The position numbers were made by a program, and so were the translations under genes. The notes beneath the pieces are model-generated. The model had not been told where the DNA came from. It was given only the letters and a program-made list of their open reading frames with translations, and did no database searches. Shown here piece after piece: positions 36,768 to 49,261 of a DNA stretch of 64,000 nt; positions within the stretch are counted from its first letter, which is position 1; each line of letters begins with the position of its first letter. This stretch comes from Algiphilus sp. (lineage in GTDB: Bacteria > Pseudomonadota > Gammaproteobacteria > Nevskiales > Nevskiaceae), in assembly GCF_023145115.1 (NCBI RefSeq), contig NZ_JAGLEJ010000002.1:37918-101917 (forward strand). The letters are read 5' to 3'.

Positions 36768-38018
36768 TCAGGGCCTCAGCGATCCGGGCAGGGCATCTCC
36801 GAAACTGCGCTCCCGGTGCCAGTCGGGACCCAGGTTGCCGCGCAGCATGGCCCAGTAGAGCCGCGGCAGGTAGCTGCGCTTGAGCCACCAGTAGGCCTTG
36901 CGTGGGCGCCGCGGGTCGAGCGGGAAGCTGGGCATCAGGCGCCCGTCGTAGCCGAATTCCGCGAGCAGCACACGCCCCTTCGACGTGGTGAGCGGACAGG
37001 AGGCATACCCGTCGTAGTGCTCGACCGCATCGCGGTCCTCCATGGCGGAAAGCAGGTTGGCCGCCAGTACCGGGGCCTGCGCACGCACCGCCGCCGCCGT
37101 CTTGCTGTTGGGCGTATTGCTGCAGTCCCCCAGCGCGAAGACCTGCGGGTAGCGCACGTGGCGCAGGGTTTGGCGGTCGACATCGACCCAGCCACCGGCG
37201 TCGGCCAGCGCGCTCTCGCGCAGGAAGGCCGGTGCCGACTGGGGCGGTACCACGTGGAGCATGTCGAACGCGAGATCGGTCTCGCGGGTGCTCTCGCCCT
37301 CGGTGACCCGGAAGCGAGCCCGTCGTGCGTCGCCGTCCACCGCGATCAGCTCGTGCCCGAACATCGGTGCGATGCCGTAGTGGGCCACCACTTCATCGAG
37401 CGCTCGGGCATAGAAGGGCACGCCGAACATCGCCTGACCGGGCAGTGCGAAGCGGATGTCGGCCGGAACCGCATTGCGACGGAGATGGTCGGCGGCAAGG
37501 TACATGGCCTTCTGGGGTGCGCCCGCGCACTTGATGGGCATCTGCGGCTGCGTGAACAGGGCGCGTCCGCCGCTGAAGCGCTGGATGCACGCCCAGGTGT
37601 ACGGCGCCATATCCACGCGGTAGTTGCTGGTCACGCCGTTGCGGCCGAGGCTCTCCTGCAGCCCGGGGATGGCGTCCCAGTCGATCCGGATGCCGGCAGC
37701 GACCACCAGCCAGCCGTATCCGACGCGGGTGCCGTCGGCGAGCGCCACCGTCCGCGCCTCGGGGTCGACGGCGACCGCGCGCTGCTGCAGCCAGCGCACG
37801 CCCTCGGGCACCAAGTCGGCCATCGGCCGCCCGGTTGCGGCGATGTCGTAGGCACCGCCGCCGACCAGCGTCCATGCCGGTTGATAGTAGTGCGTGTCAC
37901 TGGGCTCGACGAGCGCGATGTCGAGATCGGGGCGCGCCCGCTTCAGCAGCGCGGCCACGGTCATGCCGGCGGCGCCGCCGCCGATGATGACGACGACGTG
38001 GGAGGGAGGAGTATTCAT
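36768..38018 (-). CDS. sqr: Sulfide:quinone oxidoreductase (type II-like)
   Basis: A protein of 416 residues. ATG 38018 is chosen because GAGGT lies five bases upstream and the FAD loop then sits at the start (VVVIIGGGAAGMTVAALL). The two redox cysteines are in PIKCAGAPQKAMYL (about 163) and ASCPLTTS (about 342), the pattern of the mitochondrial-type enzyme. It oxidises sulfide on the membrane surface and passes electrons to quinone, giving a persulfide. The C-terminal basic segment (KAYWWLKRSYLPRLYWAML) fits membrane attachment. It is divergent from the persulfide dioxygenase gene, with a shared AT-rich control region. Confidence 0.92.
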   Translation of the reverse strand: MNTPPSHVVVIIGGGAAGMTVAALLKRARPDLDIALVEPSDTHYYQPAWTLVGGGAYDIAATGRPMADLVPEGVRWLQQRAVAVDPEARTVALADGTRVGYGWLVVAAGIRIDWDAIPGLQESLGRNGVTSNYRVDMAPYTWACIQRFSGGRALFTQPQMPIKCAGAPQKAMYLAADHLRRNAVPADIRFALPGQAMFGVPFYARALDEVVAHYGIAPMFGHELIAVDGDARRARFRVTEGESTRETDLAFDMLHVVPPQSAPAFLRESALADAGGWVDVDRQTLRHVRYPQVFALGDCSNTPNSKTAAAVRAQAPVLAANLLSAMEDRDAVEHYDGYASCPLTTSKGRVLLAEFGYDGRLMPSFPLDPRRPRKAYWWLKRSYLPRLYWAMLRGNLGPDWHRERSFGDALPGSLRP

Positions 38019-38050
38019 GGCGACCTCGGGGCGATGGGGGCAGACTATCA

Positions 38051-38090
38051 TTAGTGGAATAACAATATATCAATAATGGAATATAATGCA
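38051..38090. promoter_or_regulatory. AT-rich divergent promoter/operator of the sulfide-oxidation genes
   Basis: In otherwise GC-rich DNA this 40-bp block is very AT-rich. TGGAATA occurs at 38055-38061 and again at 38077-38083, a 22-bp (two helical turns) direct repeat: TTAGTGGAATAACAATA and AATAATGGAATATAATG. It lies between sqr and the dioxygenase gene. ArsR-type repressors such as BigR/SqrR bind AT-rich sites at such genes, but no regulator gene is present here, so the binding protein is unknown. Confidence 0.6.
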
Positions 38091-38114
38091 CGCATGCCCC
38101 ACGGAGTCCCCGAC

Positions 38115-38810
38115 ATGCTCTTCCGCCAGTTCTTCGATCCCGCATCCAGTACCTATACCTACCTGCTCGCTTCCGGCGTCGGCCGCGAGGGTCTGATCAT
38201 CGATCCGGTCAAGGAGCAGGCGGCGCAGTACCTCACCGCCATCGAGCAGCTCGACCTCAAGCTCGTGCGCGCCATCGACACCCACACCCACGCCGATCAC
38301 GTCACGGCGCTGGGCGACCTGCGCGATGCGACCGGCTGCGTCACGCTCATGGGCGAGTTCACCCGGGCCGAGTGCGTTTCCGATCACGTGCGCGAGAACG
38401 ATCTCATCGATGTGGATGGCGTGCGCCTGCGCGCGCTCTATACCCCCGGCCACACCAACGAGTCGTTCAGCTTCGTGCTCGACCCGGACGATCCGCGCGG
38501 CGTCTTCACCGGCGATGTCCTGCTCATCCGCGGCACCGGTCGAACCGACTTCCAGGGCGGGGATCCGCATCGCAGCTGGGATTCCATCGTCAACAAGCTG
38601 TTCCGGCTGCCCGACGATGCCCTGGTCTGGCCGGCGCACGACTACAAGGGGTGGACCGCCTCGAGCATCGGCGAGGAGCGCCAGCACAACCCGCGACTTG
38701 CGGGCAAGACGGAAGCGGAGTACATCGCCATCATGAACGGACTCGACCTCCCCGACCCGAAGATGATGGATGTAGCGATCCCTGCCAACCTCGCCTGCGG
38801 ACAGGCCTGA
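38115..38810 (+). CDS. Persulfide dioxygenase (ETHE1/Blh type, metallo-beta-lactamase fold)
   Basis: A protein of 231 residues. ATG 38115 is preferred to ATGs at 38076 and 38094: GGAG lies eight bases upstream, the protein then begins MLFRQFFDPASSTYTYLL as ETHE1 relatives do, and the upstream ATG falls in the operator. Metal ligands are THTHADH, the His of PGHTNES, the Asp of FTGDVLLI and the His of WPAHDYKG. The GRTDFQGGD loop is also typical of ETHE1. It oxidises glutathione persulfide to sulfite. It forms a sulfide-detoxifying or energy-yielding pair with the divergent sqr. Confidence 0.93.
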   Translation: MLFRQFFDPASSTYTYLLASGVGREGLIIDPVKEQAAQYLTAIEQLDLKLVRAIDTHTHADHVTALGDLRDATGCVTLMGEFTRAECVSDHVRENDLIDVDGVRLRALYTPGHTNESFSFVLDPDDPRGVFTGDVLLIRGTGRTDFQGGDPHRSWDSIVNKLFRLPDDALVWPAHDYKGWTASSIGEERQHNPRLAGKTEAEYIAIMNGLDLPDPKMMDVAIPANLACGQA

Positions 38811-38817
38811 TCCGCCC

Positions 38818-40566
38818 GTGCGCCTGACGCTGCTCGACGACCTGCGCGCGCTCACCCCGGCGCGCGCGGGCGACGATCTGCTGGCGGGCAGCATCACTGC
38901 GGTGCTGCTCGTGCCACAGGCGCTGGCGTATGCGCTGCTGGCGGGGCTGCCGCCGGAAATGGGGCTGTACGCGAGCATCCTGCCGCCGGTGGTGTACGCG
39001 CTGCTCGGCAGCAGCCGGACCCTGGCGGTCGGTCCGGTGGCAGTGGCGGCGGCCATGGTTGCTGCGGCGCTGCATGGCTGGGCCGGTGACGATGCCGCGC
39101 GCTACGTGGCGGGTGCGGTCCTGCTCGCGGCGCTCAGCGGCGGGGTGTTGCTGGCGATGGCGGCACTGCGCCTGGGCTGGCTGACGCATTTCGTCAGTCA
39201 CCCGGTGCTTTCCGGCTTCGTCACCGGTGCGGCGATCTTCATCATCGGCACCCAGCTCGCCGGGCTTTCCGGAATCGACACACCCGACGGGCTGCACTTC
39301 GCCGCCGAACTCCGTCAACTCGCGGCCGGTATGGATCAGGGCCATGCTCCGACACTGCTCTACGGCGTCGGCAGCCTGGTACTGCTGATCCTGGCGCGCC
39401 GTCCACTCGTGGCCGCCCTGACCGGCATGGGCATGCCGGAGGCGCGCGCCGGCATGGTCGCCCGTCTGGCGCCCCTGGCGATCGTCATCGGCGCCACGGC
39501 GATCTCCGCATTCACCGGCGCGGACGAGGCCGGCGTCCGGACGGTCGGCCGGATAGCCGGCGATCTGCCGGGGTTCTCGATCACCGGCTGGTGGCTGCCC
39601 GGCTGGTGGCAACTGCTGCCGTCGGCCGTTCTGATCGCGCTGGTGGGCTATGTCGAGAGCGTATCGGTTGCGCGCACGCTGGCCCTGCGCCGGCGCGAGG
39701 CCGTGGACGCCGACCGCGAGCTGGTCGGTCTGGGCGGCGCCAACATCGCCGCGGCGTTCTCCGGCGCGATGCCGGCGGCGGGCGGCTTCTCGCGCTCGAT
39801 GGTGAACTTCGACGCCGGCGCGCGCAGCCAGCTTGCCGCCCTCGTGACCGCCGGCTGGGTACTGCTCATCACGCTGTTCTTCGGCGGCGCGCTGGCGCCG
39901 CTGCCCTACGCGGTGCTGTCGGCCATCATCGTGGTGGCGGTATGGCAGCTCATCGATCTCGGGTCCGTGGTGCGCACCTGGCGCTTCGACCGCGGCGACG
40001 GCGCCGCCCAGGCGATCACCATCGCGGGTGTGCTGGCGCTGGGCATCGAGGCCGGGCTGGTGCTGGGCGTGGCCTGTGCGCTGGCGGTTTTCCTGTACCG
40101 CACCAGCCGGCCCCACATCGCGGTCATCGGCCGGGTTCCGGACACCGAGCACTTCCGCAACATCCATCGCCACGTGGTCGAGACCTGGCCGCATCTGCTG
40201 ATCGTGCGCGTCGACGAGTCGCTCTACTTCGCCAGCAGCCCCCGCGTGCACGACACGCTGCAGGCGCTGGTGTCGCATCATGATCACGCGTTGCGCGATG
40301 TCGTGCTGGTGCTCTCGGGTGTCAACGCGGTCGATGCCAGCGGCGTCGAGATGCTGGAGCATCTCAACGACGAGCTCGCGAGGCTGGGCATTCACCTGCA
40401 TCTCGCGGAAGTGAAGGGGCCGGTACAGGATCAGCTCAACCGCAGCGCGCTCCCCGCCATGCTCGGTTCCGGGCGCGTGCACCTTTCCGCGCAGGCTGCC
40501 GTGGAGGCGCTGGCGCCCGGAACGGGCCCGGGCGATCCGGGGGCGAATGCGGGGATGGACGGCTGA
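38818..40566 (+). CDS. SulP family anion transporter
   Basis: A protein of 582 residues from GTG 38818, seven bp after the dioxygenase stop. The membrane part (to ~430) begins with LLAGSITAVLLVPQALAYAL and LPPEMGLYASILPPVVYALL, the SulP signature region. A STAS domain occupies ~440-550, including VLVLSGVNAVDASGVEMLEH with the usual Asp-Ala-Ser-Gly. SulP proteins carry sulfate, bicarbonate or related anions. Co-transcription with the dioxygenase suggests it handles the sulfite/sulfate end product of sulfide oxidation; direction and substrate are inferred. Confidence 0.92.
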   Translation: MRLTLLDDLRALTPARAGDDLLAGSITAVLLVPQALAYALLAGLPPEMGLYASILPPVVYALLGSSRTLAVGPVAVAAAMVAAALHGWAGDDAARYVAGAVLLAALSGGVLLAMAALRLGWLTHFVSHPVLSGFVTGAAIFIIGTQLAGLSGIDTPDGLHFAAELRQLAAGMDQGHAPTLLYGVGSLVLLILARRPLVAALTGMGMPEARAGMVARLAPLAIVIGATAISAFTGADEAGVRTVGRIAGDLPGFSITGWWLPGWWQLLPSAVLIALVGYVESVSVARTLALRRREAVDADRELVGLGGANIAAAFSGAMPAAGGFSRSMVNFDAGARSQLAALVTAGWVLLITLFFGGALAPLPYAVLSAIIVVAVWQLIDLGSVVRTWRFDRGDGAAQAITIAGVLALGIEAGLVLGVACALAVFLYRTSRPHIAVIGRVPDTEHFRNIHRHVVETWPHLLIVRVDESLYFASSPRVHDTLQALVSHHDHALRDVVLVLSGVNAVDASGVEMLEHLNDELARLGIHLHLAEVKGPVQDQLNRSALPAMLGSGRVHLSAQAAVEALAPGTGPGDPGANAGMDG

Positions 40567-40838
40567 GGGAAACCCGGTCCGCAAGATCGGGAAGCGGTGA
40601 CACTGCGGGTGTCGGGCGGGGTCAGCGTATTCGTTTCAGCCGGATGGACCGGTCGCCCGTCCGTGTTCCGGCGTTGTCTCCGCGTGCTTGCATCGAGACG
40701 CCGCCCCGATATTGATATACTGTCACCGCATTGTGCGGTTGTATTGTCAGGGCGCCCGCGTGGCGCGATGGGACCTACGGAAGTACGGCCCTCGGTCGAT
40801 CGCCCGTACCGCGGGCGTGCCGGTACACTGCGCGCGCC

Positions 40839-42686
<1,848 letters not shown>

Positions 42687-42718
42687 CGCGCCGAGAGCTG
42701 GCGTCAAAAGCGGGTTAG

Positions 42719-42820
42719 CCACAGATTACATAGATTTTCGGGATTTTTTTGCTGGTGGCGCTGGCTTCGCCAGCGCACACCAGAACCGAAAATAATCGGT
42801 GCAATCTGTGAAATCTGTGG
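42719..42820 (+). repeat. 102-bp mobile-looking repeat, copy A
   Basis: The ends are imperfect inverted repeats built from CCACAGATT units. The centre is a hairpin GCGCTGGC-TTC-GCCAGCGC flanked by GGTG and CACC. An element of exactly the same length and orientation lies at 58008-58109. The two hairpins differ by one base in each arm, and the changes keep the pairing. It fills most of the gap between the two ABC-F genes. Confidence 0.9.
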
Positions 42821-42851
42821 TTCCAGTCTCTTTCCCACATCCAGACCTCCC

Positions 42852-44684
42852 ATGCTTCAGGCCCAGCAACTCGAGTTATTCTTCGGCACCACCGCGATCC
42901 TCGACGGCGTCGACCTCGCCATCGAGCGGGGCGAGCGCGTCTGCCTGGTCGGCCGCAACGGCACCGGCAAGTCGACCCTCCTGAAGGTGCTCGCCGGCGA
43001 AGTGGCGGTCGACAGCGGCGAGATCCGGCATCAGGGCAGCCTGCGCGTGGCCCGGCTGGAGCAGAGTCTGCCCGCTCGCGAGCCCAAGCCGGTCTACACG
43101 GTGGTGGCCGAGGGGCTGGGCGAGGCCGGCCGCGCCGTGGCCGAGTATCACCGCCTGATCAGCGAGGAGCCGGACGATCTCGATGCCCTGGCCCGGGCCC
43201 AGGCCGCCGTGGAGGCGGCCGACGGCTGGACCCTCGACAACCGCGTGGCAACGGTGCTGTCGCGCATGGACCTCGACGGCGATGCGCGCTGCGACCGGCT
43301 CTCGGGCGGACAGCGCCGGCGGGTGGCGCTGGCGCGCGCGCTGGTCACCGAGCCGGACCTGCTGCTGCTCGACGAGCCCACCAATCATCTCGACATCGAC
43401 GCCATCCGCTGGATGGAGGACTTCCTCCTCGAATGGCCCGGGACGCTGATCTTCATCACCCACGACCGAGCCTTCCTGCGACGGCTGGCCACGCGCATCG
43501 TCGAGCTGGACCGTGGCCACCTGACCAGCTGGCCAGGAGACTACGACACCTATCTCGCCCGCAAGGCCGAGGCGCTGGCCGCCGAGGAAGCCGAGCGCGC
43601 GCGCTTCGACAAGAAGCTTGCCGAGGAGGAGGTCTGGATCCGCAAGGGCATCCAGGCGCGGCGCACCCGCAACGAGGGCCGGGTGCGCGCGCTGCAGGCG
43701 ATGCGCGCAGAGGCGGCGCAGCGCCGCGAGCGTCAGGGTGGGGCGCGGATCAGCGTCTCGGAGGCCGAGCGTTCCGGCAAGCTGGTGGTGGAGGCCGAGA
43801 ACGTCGCCTTCGCCTGGGAGAAGCAGTCGGTGGTGCGCGACTTCACCGCGACCATCCTGCGCGGCGAGAAGATCGGTCTCATCGGCCCCAACGGCGTCGG
43901 CAAGACCACGCTGCTCCGGTTGCTGCTGGGACAGATCGAGCCGCAGTCGGGCCGCATCCGTCTCGGCACGAAGCTGGAGACCGCCTATTTCGATCAGTTG
44001 CGCGCCGGTCTGGATCCGGAGCGCTCGGTCGCGGACAACATCGGCGAGGGGCGTGACTTCGTCGAGCTGGCCGGGGGGCGCAAGCACGTCATCGGCTATC
44101 TGCAGGATTTCCTGTTCACTCCCGATCGCGCGCGCAGTCCCGTCAAGTCGCTCTCCGGCGGCGAGACCAGCCGCGTGCTGCTCGCTCAGCTCTTCGCCAG
44201 ACCCTCCAACATGCTGGTGCTGGACGAGCCCACCAACGATCTCGATGTCGAGACGCTGGACCTGCTCGAGGAACGGCTCATCGAGTACCAGGGCACCGTG
44301 CTGGTGGTCAGCCACGATCGTGCCTTCATCGACAACGTTGCCACGCGCAGCTTCGTCTTCACGGGAGGTGGCCGCGTCGAGGACGTGGTCGGTGGTTACA
44401 GCGACTGGCAGCGCCAGTGCGCGCGCACCGCGCCGGCATCGGCCCGGGCGTCGAAGAAGGCGGCATCGGCGCCGCGCAAGCCCGAACAGGATCGCGAAGT
44501 CCGCAGGCTGACGCGGCGGATCGAAGCACTCGAGGCCGAACAGGCCGAACTCGGACTGCTGCTGGCCGACGGCGCCCTCTACCGCGACGATCCCGAGCGC
44601 GCGGCGACCACGCAGCAGCGGCTCGGCGCCATCGCGGAGGAGCTGGAAGCGGCCTACGCGCGCTGGGAAGCGCTCGAAGGGTAG
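42852..44684 (+). CDS. uup: ABC-F ATPase Uup
   Basis: A protein of 610 residues. Two ABC domains: Walker A CLVGRNGTGKSTLL and GLIGPNGVGKTTLL; signatures LSGGQRRRVALA and LSGGETSRVLLA; Walker B LLLLDEPTNHLD and MLVLDEPTNDLD. The linker has the Uup pattern WIRKGIQARRTRNEGRVRAL. The C-terminus (~540-610) is the coiled-coil DNA/ribosome-binding tail of Uup. The family influences transposon excision and ribosome or replication-intermediate handling. It starts 31 bp after the 102-bp repeat and ends at a bidirectional hairpin. Confidence 0.95.
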   Translation: MLQAQQLELFFGTTAILDGVDLAIERGERVCLVGRNGTGKSTLLKVLAGEVAVDSGEIRHQGSLRVARLEQSLPAREPKPVYTVVAEGLGEAGRAVAEYHRLISEEPDDLDALARAQAAVEAADGWTLDNRVATVLSRMDLDGDARCDRLSGGQRRRVALARALVTEPDLLLLDEPTNHLDIDAIRWMEDFLLEWPGTLIFITHDRAFLRRLATRIVELDRGHLTSWPGDYDTYLARKAEALAAEEAERARFDKKLAEEEVWIRKGIQARRTRNEGRVRALQAMRAEAAQRRERQGGARISVSEAERSGKLVVEAENVAFAWEKQSVVRDFTATILRGEKIGLIGPNGVGKTTLLRLLLGQIEPQSGRIRLGTKLETAYFDQLRAGLDPERSVADNIGEGRDFVELAGGRKHVIGYLQDFLFTPDRARSPVKSLSGGETSRVLLAQLFARPSNMLVLDEPTNDLDVETLDLLEERLIEYQGTVLVVSHDRAFIDNVATRSFVFTGGGRVEDVVGGYSDWQRQCARTAPASARASKKAASAPRKPEQDREVRRLTRRIEALEAEQAELGLLLADGALYRDDPERAATTQQRLGAIAEELEAAYARWEALEG

Positions 44685-44780
44685 CGGCGCGCCATCGCAA
44701 CGCCCCGATGAGCGCCCGCGACGGCGGGCAGGGGGCAGCGGTGTCGATGGCGGATGCGCGCCGGGACCGGGACCCCGGAG

Positions 44781-44817
44781 CCGACCCGCTTCCCCGAAGG
44801 ACGGGGAAGCGGGTCGG
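44781..44817. terminator. Bidirectional hairpin between uup and the BCCT gene
   Basis: A 15-bp perfect inverted repeat CCGACCCGCTTCCCC / GGGGAAGCGGGTCGG with a seven-base loop lies between convergent genes. There is no T-run on either side, so termination would depend on the hairpin or on Rho. Confidence 0.6.
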
Positions 44818-44826
44818 CCATCATCG

Positions 44827-46428
<1,602 letters not shown>

Positions 46429-46686
46429 CGTTCTCTCCTCGTTGTTCCGTCAGCCGGCCACCATCGGCGAATCGAGCCGGCTGGACTCAAGCTCCCATGG
46501 ATCCCTCGCGGCCCCGTCTCCCCCGGGCCGCCGCGGCCACCATATCGCACCTGAACGGCCCGTTACCAAGTTGGTGGCTCTACACCGCTTCGGCGGCGGT
46601 CGTACCGCACGCTGGGCGTGGCGCGCGCGGGCGCGTATAGTGCGCGGCCCTCCATCCCGCTGGCGCGCCGCGCGCCGGGGCTCCGC

Positions 46687-48039
<1,353 letters not shown>

Positions 48040-48116
48040 CCCGCTGGGGCGGCGGGCGGGAGCCGTGTTGTAAAATCACGGAATTCCGTTTCCCGCTGCC
48101 GACCATCTCCGCCGCC

Positions 48117-48449
48117 ATGCCGCAGCAGCATCTCTACCGCGTCAGCTTCGTTCAGCAGGGCAAGCTCTACGAGATCTACGCGCGCGAGGTTTCGCACTCG
48201 GCGATGATGGGCTTCGTCGAGGTCGGCAAGCTGGTCTTCGGCGAGAAGACCCAGGTCGTGATCGATCCCAGCGAGGAGAAGCTCCAGGCCGAGTTCGAGG
48301 GCGTCGAGCGCTTCTTCGTCCCGGTTCACCAGGTGGTGCGCATCGATCAGGTGCAGCATCGCGGCAAGGCACGGATCTCGGACGCCCAGGGCGAGAGCGG
48401 CAAGGTCACGACCCTGCCCATGTTCGGCCCGCACGGCTCGGGCAACTGA
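48117..48449 (+). CDS. DUF1820 family protein
   Basis: A protein of 110 residues from ATG 48117. It begins LYRVSFVQQGKLYEIYAREV and contains MMGFVEVGKLVFGE and FFVPVHQVVRIDQV, the pattern of this small gammaproteobacterial family. There is no signal peptide or membrane span. The function is unknown; the fold is probably a small beta-rich barrel. A -10-like TAAAAT lies at 48071-48076. It is seven bp upstream of the hydrolase gene, probably in one transcript. Confidence 0.9.
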   Translation: MPQQHLYRVSFVQQGKLYEIYAREVSHSAMMGFVEVGKLVFGEKTQVVIDPSEEKLQAEFEGVERFFVPVHQVVRIDQVQHRGKARISDAQGESGKVTTLPMFGPHGSGN

Positions 48450-48456
48450 GCCACCG

Positions 48457-49233
48457 GTGGCCGGTCTGCGCTTCGCGATCCTGGGTAGCGGCAGCCGTGG
48501 CAATGCCACGCTCATCGACGACGGCCGCACCCGCATCCTCATCGACTGCGGCTTCAATCTCGGCGAGACCGAGAGACGTCTCGAGCGTCTCGGCGTGGCG
48601 CCCGGGAGCCTCTCCGCCATCGTCGTGACCCACGAGCACGGTGATCACGTCCGCGGCGCCGGCATGCTCGCGCGCCGCCACGGCATCCCGGTATGGATGA
48701 CGCCCGGCACGCGCGCTGCGCTTCCGGCGCGCATTGCCGCCACCATGCCCGAGCCGGAACGCTACGACCCGCACACTCCCTTCGCCATCGACGGGCTGTC
48801 GCTGCATCCGTTGCCGGTGCCGCACGACGCCCGCGAGCCCAGCCAGTTCGTGGTCACCGACGGCGCCCACCGGCTCGGCGTGCTGTCCGACGCCGGGCAC
48901 ATCACGCAGCACATGGTCGCCTGTCTGAGCGGGCTGGACGCGCTCCTGCTGGAGGCCAACCACGATCCCGACATGCTCGCGGAAGGGCCCTATCCGGCGG
49001 CGCTGAAGCTGCGCGTCGGCGGCAGCCTGGGGCACCTGTCGAACCATCAGTCGGCACAGCTGCTCGGCGCCGTCGACACCAGCCGGCTGCGGCACGTCGT
49101 GCTCACGCATCTCTCCGAGCAGAACAACACGCCCGAGCGCGCCCGCGGCGTCGCTGCCGAGGCGCTCGGCTGCACGCCCGACTGGCTGGGCGTCGCGTAT
49201 CAGGACGACGGTCTCGCCTGGCGGGCCGTATAG
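48457..49233 (+). CDS. Metallo-beta-lactamase-fold hydrolase (YycJ-like)
   Basis: A protein of 258 residues from GTG 48457. The start RFAILGSGSRGNATLIDDG is typical of the YycJ/WalJ group. Metal ligands are in VVTHEHGDHVRGAG, and later His residues in VPHDAREPS, SDAGHIT and LTHLSEQNN. Members are nucleases or phosphodiesterases acting on DNA or nucleotides; the exact substrate is not shown. It lies between DUF1820 and purL and is probably co-transcribed with the former. Confidence 0.88.
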   Translation: MAGLRFAILGSGSRGNATLIDDGRTRILIDCGFNLGETERRLERLGVAPGSLSAIVVTHEHGDHVRGAGMLARRHGIPVWMTPGTRAALPARIAATMPEPERYDPHTPFAIDGLSLHPLPVPHDAREPSQFVVTDGAHRLGVLSDAGHITQHMVACLSGLDALLLEANHDPDMLAEGPYPAALKLRVGGSLGHLSNHQSAQLLGAVDTSRLRHVVLTHLSEQNNTPERARGVAAEALGCTPDWLGVAYQDDGLAWRAV

Positions 49234-49261
49234 AACCCCAGGGACCGCATCAGGACACCCC

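Noticed and set aside
44781..44817. Standard Rho-independent terminator
   Set aside because: The stem is excellent but no T-run follows on either strand, so it is listed only as a bidirectional hairpin with reduced confidence.
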